Part shown: positions 1 to 5,816 of the stretch, piece by piece
Layout of the letters: the number at the start of each line of letters is the position of its first letter
How positions within the stretch are numbered: position 1 is the first letter of the stretch
Assembly (NCBI GenBank): GCA_026998145.1
Contig: JALTRC010000226.1
Location: 1 to 11,821 of the forward strand
DNA from: Gammaproteobacteria bacterium
GTDB lineage: Bacteria > Pseudomonadota > Gammaproteobacteria > SZUA-229
Direction of reading: 5' to 3'
DNA length: 11,821 nt
Notes under the pieces: generated by a model
Told to the model about the DNA's origin: nothing
Database searches by the model: none
Seen by the model: only the letters and a program-made list of their open reading frames with translations
Translations under genes and position numbers: made by a program

Positions 1-635
1 CCCTGTTTGGCTTATTCAGCCTGGCTTTTGGCCTGATTGTATTTTTATTCTGCTTAGGGCCCGAAGATCTGGATCAGCAGGTGGACGCCTATTTACAGGC
101 CCATGAAGACGGAGATGAAGAGCTGGCCCATCACTATGCCAGTTTATTGATTGGCGAAGACGCCCCCCGCTCACCCGACCAGCAGATTGCCGAGGTGATG
201 CGCGGCATATTACATCAGGCCAATGACCGGGTTTTTGCCGTCATCTTCTGGTTTGTACTGCTTGGGCCCGTGGGCGCCCTGTTGTTCCGGCTAAGCAGCT
301 ACACCATGGGGCACAGCAATCCGGTACTGGCCGAAGCCGCGAAAAAACTACAGGCCGTACTGGCCTGGGCACCGGCCCATCTGCTGGCCATGGCCTATGC
401 ACTCACCGGTAACTACGAAGGCGCCAGCGACGGTTTTCGCAATAAAACACCTCAGGATGATTTAAGCCGCTGCAATTATTACACCCTGGTCACTGCCGGG
501 CTGGGCGCCTTAAAAGACTGTGGCCCCGGCGAAGAAACCGCCTGCATCCGTTCCACCCGCGGGCTGGTATTGCGCTCACTGGTCGTATGGCTGGCGATTC
601 TTGCTGCCCTCACTCTGATTGGCTGGATTGCCTGA
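1..635 (+). CDS. ampE: AmpE, inner-membrane protein of the ampDE locus (5' end outside window)
   Basis: Only the C-terminal 210 residues are visible; the reading frame is open from base 3 to the TGA at 633-635. Hydrophobic segments lie at about residues 2-19, 77-97 (FWFVLLGPVGALLFRL), 115-140 and 187-209 of the visible part. The FWF-LLGP-GALL-RL block, the following AWAPAHLLAMAYALTG block and the LVLRSLVVWL C-terminus are what I expect of AmpE, an integral inner-membrane protein usually encoded after ampD and linked to beta-lactamase induction through cell-wall recycling. AmpE is a distant relative of CobD/CbiB of cobalamin synthesis, so automatic pipelines may name it that; the motifs here fit AmpE better. 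A GTG at 81 could be mistaken for a start, but membrane-protein sequence continues upstream of it. The stop overlaps the next start (TGATG). The ampD gene would be expected just upstream, outside the window. Confidence 0.85.
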   Translation, partial: LFGLFSLAFGLIVFLFCLGPEDLDQQVDAYLQAHEDGDEELAHHYASLLIGEDAPRSPDQQIAEVMRGILHQANDRVFAVIFWFVLLGPVGALLFRLSSYTMGHSNPVLAEAAKKLQAVLAWAPAHLLAMAYALTGNYEGASDGFRNKTPQDDLSRCNYYTLVTAGLGALKDCGPGEETACIRSTRGLVLRSLVVWLAILAALTLIGWIA

Positions 636-1222
636 TGAGCGATACCAGAATCGATATTATGCGTCACGGTGAACCCCAGGGTGGCCGCTGCTACCGGGGC
701 TCCACCATTGACGATGAACTCAGTGACAAAGGCTGGCAGCAGATGTGGAACGCCATCCCCGACACCCCGCCCTGGCAGCATATTATTACCTCGCCCCTGT
801 CCCGCTGTTACCACTTTGCCAATGCGCTGGCCGGCTCGCTGGAAATAAAAGTCACTATGGAAGATCAGTTCAAAGAAATTGGCTTTGGCAGCTGGGAAGG
901 CCGTACCCCGGAAGACATTCAGCAGAACGAAGGGGATGCCCTGGAGAATTTTTTACGGGACCCCATCAATCATCGTCCACCGGGGGCCGAGCCACTGGAT
1001 GATTTTGCAGAGCGGGTCTGGCAGGCTTATGAAGGCTACGCCAACGAATATCAGGGCCAGCATATTCTGATAATTGCCCATGCGGGTGTGATTCGTGCCA
1101 TTACCAGCAAGGTATTAGGTATGGAACTGAATCAGGTTTATAGCCGCCTGCGGGCGGAATATGCGGCCATTGCTCATACTAAAATCACTGCAGCTAATGG
1201 GCCGATTATGGTGCTTGAATAA
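635..1222 (+). CDS. Histidine phosphatase family protein (CobC/phosphoglycerate-mutase-like)
   Basis: This is a 195-residue cytosolic phosphatase of the histidine phosphatase superfamily. The catalytic RHGE motif is at residues 10-13, with His11 the expected phospho-acceptor. Arg57 in SPLSRC, Glu82 in FKEIGFGSWEG and His149 in IIAHAGV complete the usual phosphate pocket. The length and the GFGSWEG block resemble CobC (alpha-ribazole-5'-phosphate phosphatase) and related small-molecule phosphatases, but substrate cannot be read from the motifs. I place the start at the ATG at 635 because it overlaps the ampE stop by one base (translational coupling) and puts RHGE near the N-terminus as in the family; an in-frame ATG at 587 would add 16 residues inside ampE. 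No other cobalamin gene is visible, so a cobalamin role is not supported by context. The gene converges on the oxidoreductase at 1341. Confidence 0.85.
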   Translation: MSDTRIDIMRHGEPQGGRCYRGSTIDDELSDKGWQQMWNAIPDTPPWQHIITSPLSRCYHFANALAGSLEIKVTMEDQFKEIGFGSWEGRTPEDIQQNEGDALENFLRDPINHRPPGAEPLDDFAERVWQAYEGYANEYQGQHILIIAHAGVIRAITSKVLGMELNQVYSRLRAEYAAIAHTKITAANGPIMVLE

Positions 1223-1243
1223 TCGCGGTTTTTAAAAGCGATT
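1221..1243 (+). terminator. Weak hairpin at the end of the phosphatase gene
   Basis: AATCGC (1221-1226) pairs with GCGATT (1238-1243) around an 11-base AT-rich loop and overlaps the stop codon. There is no U-tract after it. It may cap the ampE transcript together with the larger inverted repeat that follows, but the stem is only 6 bp. Confidence 0.25.
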
Positions 1244-1328
1244 TACCACGGAGGACACAGAGTTTTTTATAATGAGGCAAGCGAAATTAACAATAAGTTA
1301 AGGCCTTTCTCTGCGCTCTCCGTGGTGA
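1244..1328. repeat. Intergenic inverted repeat, ACCACGGAG family
   Basis: The left arm (TACCACGGAGGACACAGAG, 1244-1262) and right arm (CTCTGCGCTCTCCGTGGTGA, 1309-1328) are inverted copies matching at about 16 of 20 positions. A small inner hairpin, TTAAC-AATAA-GTTAA, lies at 1287-1301. The element fills the gap between two convergent genes, where it could also act as a bidirectional terminator. The arm has a roughly 9-base rhythm (CACGGAGGA, CACAGAG). Repeats with very similar arms are, to my recollection, scattered through many environmental bacterial genomes without an assigned function. Confidence 0.7.
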
Positions 1329-1340
1329 AAACTTTAACAC

Positions 1341-2117
1341 CTAATCTTCCCGTTTAGCATCCGCTTCAATCTGTCGAATCACCGGCACTTCAAGCCCGTA
1401 TTTTTCTGCCTGCTCCAGCGCACGTTGCAATCTTGCCGGTGCACTGCGTCCCATACATTTATGATTCATATCACCTTCAAAGGCTTTGACCATGGCATCA
1501 ATAATGGCATCCTTATCAAAAGTTTTACCTGTCATGGCCTGCTGAATTGCCAGCACTTCAGCTGCCACATCCCTGGCCAGCTGTTGATGCTGCTGCCACA
1601 GCTCGCCCACTGTTCCTCCCACTTTCAATCCGGCTACATTGGTGGTAATGATATAGACATTTTTAACCACCAGCTCAAACAGCAGTTCATCTTCTGATGA
1701 CAATATTTTCACCGGAATATCGATGGTCGCCAGGGCGTCATGAATCAGTTGTGACTGGGGGCCATACACAGGTGATGGAATAATCACTTTGGCATCCTGA
1801 CCTTTTTTCTTTTCAAACCACACGGAAATCACCGTCACATTATCCAGACAATGCTTCCCCCAGTCGGCGGGTAATAATTCATTCTGTAACAACACCAGCT
1901 GGTTTTTCCACTGGCCTGGCATACAGCATAAAACTTCATGCAGGTCTTTCTCCGCCACCGCTACCAGCACCAGTTCCGGCTCGGGATATTCTTTTGCACA
2001 TTCCTGCATATCCATGCCGCGTAATACGGGAAATACATGATGCCCCTTGCGCAAAAAGCCCCGTGCAAAAACCCCTGCCATTTCGCCCAGACCAATAATC
2101 ACTACCGGCTTATTCAT
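1341..2117 (-). CDS. Ketopantoate-reductase-like NAD(P)-dependent oxidoreductase
   Basis: This 258-residue cytosolic protein begins with a Rossmann dinucleotide-binding motif, VVIIGLGEMAGVFARGF (about residues 5-21), followed by strand-helix alternation to about residue 135. The C-terminal half is helical. VVKNVYIITTN (150-160) sits where ketopantoate reductases carry their catalytic Lys and substrate-binding Asn, and MGRSAPARLQRALEQAEKYGLEVPV resembles the PanE segment before the final helix. It is shorter than PanE (about 300 residues) and the similarity is partial, so I do not name it panE; a different 2-hydroxyacid reductase, or a cofactor-binding protein of unknown substrate, is equally possible. 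The ATG at 2117 is preceded by a good Shine-Dalgarno sequence, AAGGGG (minus strand), five bases upstream. It is divergent from amgK across 68 bp. Confidence 0.6.
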   Translation of the reverse strand: MNKPVVIIGLGEMAGVFARGFLRKGHHVFPVLRGMDMQECAKEYPEPELVLVAVAEKDLHEVLCCMPGQWKNQLVLLQNELLPADWGKHCLDNVTVISVWFEKKKGQDAKVIIPSPVYGPQSQLIHDALATIDIPVKILSSEDELLFELVVKNVYIITTNVAGLKVGGTVGELWQQHQQLARDVAAEVLAIQQAMTGKTFDKDAIIDAMVKAFEGDMNHKCMGRSAPARLQRALEQAEKYGLEVPVIRQIEADAKRED

Positions 2118-2125
2118 ATTCGCCC

Positions 2126-2154
2126 CTTATACTGTTTTGACTTCACTGTTACAA
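2126..2154 (-). promoter_or_regulatory. Candidate promoter for the 1341-2117 gene
   Basis: On the minus strand TTGTAA (2154-2149) and TATAAG (2131-2126) are separated by exactly 17 bases. The -10 box overlaps the Shine-Dalgarno sequence AAGGGG, so a transcript from it would lose the ribosome site. The minus-strand TATAAT at 2172-2167 would instead leave a leader of about 43 bases. I cannot decide which is used. Confidence 0.3.
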
Positions 2155-2174
2155 TTCTTTAACGACATTATAAT
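2146..2174 (+). promoter_or_regulatory. Candidate promoter for amgK-murU
   Basis: A consensus -10 TATAAT (2169-2174) has a poor -35 CTGTTA (2146-2151) 17 bases upstream. The -10 is part of the palindrome ATTATAAT, so it also reads as TATAAT on the other strand. The predicted transcript start is only about five bases before the amgK ATG at 2186. Confidence 0.4.
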
Positions 2175-2185
2175 ACCAATAACGA

Positions 2186-3181
2186 ATGAATAACGATCCC
2201 CGTCTACAGCAATTAAAGCGCTGGTTAAGTGATGTTTTACACAGCGATGATTTTCAGATTAAACCAGCCTCTGCTGATGCCAGCTTCCGCCGTTATTTTC
2301 GTGTATCTTATCAGCAGCAAAGCCGGATTGTGATGGACGCGCCACCGGATAAGGAGGACTGCCAGCCATTTATTAACATTGCCCGGCTTATTGAACAATC
2401 CGCTGTACATGCACCCCATATATATGAGGCGGATGTGGAACAGGGCTTTATGTTATTAAGCGATCTGGGCAGCACGGCATATCTGGATAAACTCAATACA
2501 GAAACGGTTAACAGCCTTTATACCGATGCGCTGAATGCCCTGCATAAAATGCAGACGATTCAGGCAGACCTGCCTTTATACGATGATACCCTTCTGCAAA
2601 CCGAAATGGATTTATTTAATGACTGGTTTTTAAAACGCCATTTAAATATTCAAATCAATTCACAGGAATCTTCACAGCTACAAAAACTGTTTAATCATTT
2701 GATTCAAAGCGCCAAAGAACAAACCCAGGTTTTTGTACACCGGGATTATCACAGTCGCAATCTGATGATTACCGATGATAACAATCCCGGTGTGATTGAT
2801 TTTCAGGATGCGGTTATCGGCCCCATTAGCTATGACCTGGTTTCATTATTAAAAGACTGTTATATCAGCTGGCCAGGACAAACCCAGCTACAATTTGTAG
2901 AGATGTTTTATCAGCAAAACAAATCACAAATCCATACAGATCTGAACACTTTTATCAAACACTATGACTTAATGGGCCTGCAACGGCATATTAAAGTCGC
3001 CGGTATTTTCTGCCGCTTAAACTACCGTGATGGCAAAAGCCATTATCTGAATGACCTGCCACTGGTACTGGCCTATATTGTGGATGTTTGCCAACGCTAC
3101 CCTGAAACCCGTGTCCTGCTGGATTTATTTCAGTCATGGAATATTCAGACAGACTCATCCTTACTGGAAGCCCTGCAATGA
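2186..3181 (+). CDS. amgK: AmgK, MurNAc/GlcNAc anomeric kinase
   Basis: This 331-residue aminoglycoside-phosphotransferase-fold kinase phosphorylates N-acetylmuramate (and GlcNAc) at C1 in the cytosolic peptidoglycan-recycling route known from Pseudomonas putida, which bypasses de novo UDP-MurNAc synthesis. The N-terminal lobe includes SADASFRRYFRV (about 29-40). The catalytic loop is HRDYHSRNLM at 185-194 (Asp187 catalytic, Asn192 metal-binding), and IDFQDA at 204-209 is the DFG-equivalent. The length fits AmgK, and the next gene is murU, joined by an ATGA overlap, which makes the assignment firm. No Shine-Dalgarno sequence is visible before the ATG at 2186; the next in-frame ATG would remove about 50 residues, including the start of the kinase fold. 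Loss of this pathway is known to increase fosfomycin sensitivity in pseudomonads. Confidence 0.9.
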   Translation: MNNDPRLQQLKRWLSDVLHSDDFQIKPASADASFRRYFRVSYQQQSRIVMDAPPDKEDCQPFINIARLIEQSAVHAPHIYEADVEQGFMLLSDLGSTAYLDKLNTETVNSLYTDALNALHKMQTIQADLPLYDDTLLQTEMDLFNDWFLKRHLNIQINSQESSQLQKLFNHLIQSAKEQTQVFVHRDYHSRNLMITDDNNPGVIDFQDAVIGPISYDLVSLLKDCYISWPGQTQLQFVEMFYQQNKSQIHTDLNTFIKHYDLMGLQRHIKVAGIFCRLNYRDGKSHYLNDLPLVLAYIVDVCQRYPETRVLLDLFQSWNIQTDSSLLEALQ

Positions 3182-3843
3182 AGGCCATGATTCTGGCAGC
3201 CGGTCGCGGTGAGCGTATGCGCCCCCTGACCGACACCACACCCAAGCCATTGATTAAAGTCGGCAAGCAGCGACTGATTGAATACCACCTGCATAATCTG
3301 GCGGCAGCCGGTTTTAAAGAGATTGTGATTAACCTGGCCTGGCTGGGACAACAGATTATCGACACCCTGGGTGACGGTTCAGACTATGGCGTACAGATCC
3401 AGTATTCCAATGAAGGGGAGCAGGCGCTGGAAACCGGCGGCGGTATTTTTCATGCGCTGCCTTTGCTGGGTGAAGAACCTTTTCTGGTCGTCAATGGGGA
3501 TATATGGACGGACTACCCCTATAAAAATTTAATCCATAAAAAATTAAACAGTGGCGCCCACCTGATTTTAGTGAACAACCCTCCCCATAACCCGGCCGGT
3601 GATTTTTATTTACAGAACGGGCGCTTGCAGGAGCATGGAACAGAGGCATTAACTTATAGTGGTATAGGACTTTATCAGACTGATTTTTTCAGCGGCTGTC
3701 AAAGTGGCGCCTTTCCACTGGCGCCACTGATTCGTCAGCATATAAAAAACAATGCCATTAGCGGCGAACATTATACGGGTAGCTGGCATGACATAGGCAC
3801 ACAGGAGCGTATGCAGCATTGCATAAAAAAGCAGGCTCTTTGA
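3178..3843 (+). CDS. murU: MurU, MurNAc-alpha-1-phosphate uridylyltransferase
   Basis: This 221-residue nucleotidyltransferase converts MurNAc-alpha-1-phosphate and UTP into UDP-MurNAc, the second step after AmgK. The N-terminal signature LAAGRGERMRPLT is at 6-18, followed by TPKPLIKVG at 21-29, with ETGGGI at 85-90 and the metal-binding VNGDIW at 105-110. SWHDIGT (202-208) is the usual C-terminal motif. I start it at the ATG at 3178, which overlaps the amgK stop (ATGA) and gives the family length; an in-frame ATG at 3136 inside amgK would add 14 unrelated residues. The last codons and the stop lie inside a terminator hairpin. GlmU or RmlA are excluded by length, lack of extra domains and the amgK partner. 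Confidence 0.93.
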   Translation: MKAMILAAGRGERMRPLTDTTPKPLIKVGKQRLIEYHLHNLAAAGFKEIVINLAWLGQQIIDTLGDGSDYGVQIQYSNEGEQALETGGGIFHALPLLGEEPFLVVNGDIWTDYPYKNLIHKKLNSGAHLILVNNPPHNPAGDFYLQNGRLQEHGTEALTYSGIGLYQTDFFSGCQSGAFPLAPLIRQHIKNNAISGEHYTGSWHDIGTQERMQHCIKKQAL

Positions 3844-3858
3844 AGAGCCTGCTTTTTT
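3825..3858. terminator. Strong bidirectional intrinsic terminator
   Basis: A perfect 9-bp stem, GCAGGCTCT (3831-3839) with AGAGCCTGC (3844-3852), and loop TTGA is flanked by six A (3825-3830) and six T (3853-3858). It therefore works as a Rho-independent terminator on both strands, for murU and for the convergent gene ending at 3887. The murU stop codon (3841-3843) lies in the loop and right edge of this hairpin. Confidence 0.93.
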
Positions 3859-3886
3859 GAATTATTTTCATTATCCGAAAATAATC

Positions 3887-4456
3887 TTAATAGTCGAAAG
3901 GCACACCGCCAAACAGGTAACGCAGAGTCAGCATATGGGTGCCTGTTAAAAATGACGTTGTTGTGTTTTCTTTTTTCCTGGCGTAATAGCCGTATTCGAT
4001 TTCCAGGCGCTCGGTCTGCGCCATTCTAAATCCCACCGCAAAACTATAAAGATTACCGCTAGTCGTAACCGTAGGCGAGCTTCCTGCACCGATATAATCA
4101 AAATCCTGATCCATCTTGCCAAATTTATATTTGTAATAGCGATTATTTTTTTCAACCGTGCGATATGCAAGCGAGACCACACTAACCGTTGTATTGTAAT
4201 CAATACCGGATGCCCCTGTTCCCGCATCCAGAGATTTCATGGCAGTATATTCCGCTGCCCAGCCATCTTCTTCAACACCCAAAACAATCTCACCCACTGC
4301 CGTTGGATCATGGGAAGCAATATTGCTTTTAACCTGAGGCGCAGCCACGGATAAGCCGCCACCATATAAAAAATGTATACCCTGACGACCGGCATAGCTT
4401 TGTGTAGAAACAATTGCCAGACCCATGGCAAATAGAATACGGAATTTTCTGTTCAT
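3887..4456 (-). CDS. Small outer-membrane beta-barrel protein, unknown function
   Basis: This 189-residue secreted protein has a Sec signal peptide (MNRKFRILFAMGLAIVSTQSYA, cut after residue 22 at SYA|G). The mature part alternates polar and hydrophobic residues in strands such as GEIVLGVEEDGWAAEYTA, TTVSVVSLAYRTV, LYSFAVGFRMA and LEIEYGYYARK, with glycine-rich or charged turns between them. It ends HMLTLRYLFGG...FDY, with a C-terminal aromatic residue as expected for recognition by the BAM complex. Size fits an eight-stranded OmpA/OmpW-type barrel; no OmpA peptidoglycan-binding domain follows. I do not recognise the exact family. A Shine-Dalgarno GAGGA lies seven bases before the ATG. It is transcribed from its own likely promoter in the same direction as the permease upstream and ends at the shared terminator with murU. 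Confidence 0.7.
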   Translation of the reverse strand: MNRKFRILFAMGLAIVSTQSYAGRQGIHFLYGGGLSVAAPQVKSNIASHDPTAVGEIVLGVEEDGWAAEYTAMKSLDAGTGASGIDYNTTVSVVSLAYRTVEKNNRYYKYKFGKMDQDFDYIGAGSSPTVTTSGNLYSFAVGFRMAQTERLEIEYGYYARKKENTTTSFLTGTHMLTLRYLFGGVPFDY

Positions 4457-4516
4457 CCAAACATCCTCAGTAGTGGAAAGAGCCGCTGTTTGAGCTTATG
4501 AAGCTGATAGTAGCAC

Positions 4517-4546
4517 AATATAAAAAGATTACCTCATAAAAATCAA
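4517..4546 (-). promoter_or_regulatory. Candidate promoter of the beta-barrel gene
   Basis: Minus-strand TTGATT (4546-4541) and TATATT (4522-4517) are 18 bases apart. This predicts a leader of about 54 bases ending in the GAGGA ribosome site at 4468-4464. The surrounding 60 bp are AT-rich. Confidence 0.5.
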
Positions 4547-4575
4547 TCAGCTAGGCTTTATATATAATCTATCAC

Positions 4576-5637
4576 TCAAACTTGAGCCGGTGCTTTAAGA
4601 AACGGCAAAAGAATAGAGCGAAGTTTTGGCCAGATCAGAATCAATAACAGCAGGGCGCTGGCGGTTTGCAAGCCTGCCGGCAACAGTTGCTCAGTTTTCT
4701 CCATACTCACCAGCATATCGTATTGATAAAACCTGATAAGCCAGTCCAGCAACAGGCCGCTTGCAATGCTGCACAGGGACAATCCCAGTAAATACATGGC
4801 GGTCACCTGCCGCCCCAGTGTTTTCGACAGCAGCATAATACTGGCCATATTGGTCGCCGGGCCCACCAGTAAAAACACCAGCACCGTGCCCGGTGAAACC
4901 CCGGCAATCAACAGGCCGGCAGCCACCGGCGTAGAGGCTGAGGCGCAGATATACATGGGAATCCCCACCAGCAACATAATCAGCATGGCAGCAAGCCCCT
5001 GCCCCCATTGGGCCAGCCAGCCGGGGGGTATCAGGGTATTCATCACCCCGGCCAGTATAATGCCCAGCATTAGCCAGCGGGAAATATCATCTAGCAGCTC
5101 GGTGGCCCCATAGCGCAATGCGGCCATCAGCCGGTTTTCTGTTTTTTCCACAGCCGGCGCCTCACTACTACAGCCGGATGCGCAGCTGCTCTGCCCACAG
5201 CTGGAAACTGCCTCAGGCGCTTGCGGCGGCTCCTCATCTTTCACCAGAGTCACCATCATACCGCTGACCATGGCGCTAAATAGTGCAGCAATGGGGCGAT
5301 AGACAGCCATTAGCGGCCCCATCAGGGCATAGGTCACCGCAACTGAATCGGTGCTGGTCTCAGGTGTGGAAATCAAAAAGGACACGGTCGCTTCTTTAGA
5401 AGCGCCGCTGCGGTACATGCCCAGCGCCGCCGGCAGCACACCACAGGAACACAAAGGCAGGGGCGCGCCAAACAACGCCGCCCTTGTTACAGCGGTAAAG
5501 CCACTTCCGCCCATCCAGCGTTGCATGGCCGATTCCGGAACATAAGCCTTTACCAGACCGGCAGCCAGCAATCCCAGCAATAGCCAGAAAGACGCATCCA
5601 GCATGACCTGCCATATATTCAGTATTATCTCAGTCAT
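4576..5637 (-). CDS. SO_0444-type Cu/Zn efflux permease (DUF318/ArsP-like)
   Basis: This 353-residue inner-membrane permease has about eight hydrophobic segments in two halves. The first half carries GAPLPLCSCGVLPAALG (58-73, with the CSCG cysteines 63 and 65) and SFLISTPETSTDSV (86-99). The second carries IPMYICASASTPVAAGLL (226-243) and LLVGPATNMASI (256-267). These are the hallmarks of the DUF318/ArsP permease superfamily, and the exact spacing matches what I know of the SO_0444 Cu/Zn efflux subgroup. Between the halves is a hydrophilic cytosolic-type linker (about 133-170) with a cysteine-rich stretch, SSCGQSSCASGCSS (Cys147, 152, 156), a plausible metal-binding site. No metal-responsive regulator is adjacent in the window. 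The start at 5637 has only a weak, distant AAGG. Organoarsenical export (ArsP) is the main alternative. Confidence 0.8.
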   Translation of the reverse strand: MTEIILNIWQVMLDASFWLLLGLLAAGLVKAYVPESAMQRWMGGSGFTAVTRAALFGAPLPLCSCGVLPAALGMYRSGASKEATVSFLISTPETSTDSVAVTYALMGPLMAVYRPIAALFSAMVSGMMVTLVKDEEPPQAPEAVSSCGQSSCASGCSSEAPAVEKTENRLMAALRYGATELLDDISRWLMLGIILAGVMNTLIPPGWLAQWGQGLAAMLIMLLVGIPMYICASASTPVAAGLLIAGVSPGTVLVFLLVGPATNMASIMLLSKTLGRQVTAMYLLGLSLCSIASGLLLDWLIRFYQYDMLVSMEKTEQLLPAGLQTASALLLLILIWPKLRSILLPFLKAPAQV

Positions 5638-5700
5638 GGCTGCATTCTACCTTTAGATACTGGCTGAAAATAGTCACAATAAAATTAGGCTGCACCTGAA

Positions 5701-5730
5701 TTTGCGTGCTTTGCGTTCATTTGCGGACAA
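5701..5730. repeat. Degenerate 9-bp-period TTTGCG repeat
   Basis: TTTGCG occurs at 5701, 5710 and 5720, giving units TTTGCGTGC, TTTGCGTTC and ATTTGCGGA. The block ATTTGCGGACAA (5719-5730) recurs exactly at 7193-7204, so the two copies flank the trhP gene, and both are followed within a few bases by TGCTTT. It lies in the divergent gap between the permease and trhP. Confidence 0.5.
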
Positions 5731-5777
5731 TTGCTTTAAGCCCCTTTATACAAAACCTCACCTTCATACCTCTGTAG

Positions 5778-5786
5778 TGCTAAAAT
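5778..5786 (+). promoter_or_regulatory. Extended -10 candidate for trhP
   Basis: TGCTAAAAT (5778-5786) fits an extended -10 element (TGnTAnAAT), with no convincing -35 box 17 bases upstream. Transcription would begin near 5793, about 24 bases before the ATG at 5817. Confidence 0.35.
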
Positions 5787-5816
5787 ACGCCTCCCCCCGC
5801 AAGCCTGTATTACACT

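Noticed and set aside
1..635. CobD/CbiB of cobalamin synthesis, forming a cobD-cobC pair with the next gene
   Set aside because: The FWF-LLGP-GALL-RL and C-terminal blocks match AmpE, and no other cobalamin gene is present. AmpE and CobD are related, which explains the resemblance.
1244..1328. CRISPR repeat or attachment site
   Set aside because: There is only one inverted pair, with no regularly spaced direct repeats, integrase or tRNA.
1341..2117. Genuine PanE of pantothenate synthesis
   Set aside because: It is shorter than PanE, only the nucleotide site and the Lys-Asn region match, and no pantothenate gene is nearby. I kept it as a family-level call.
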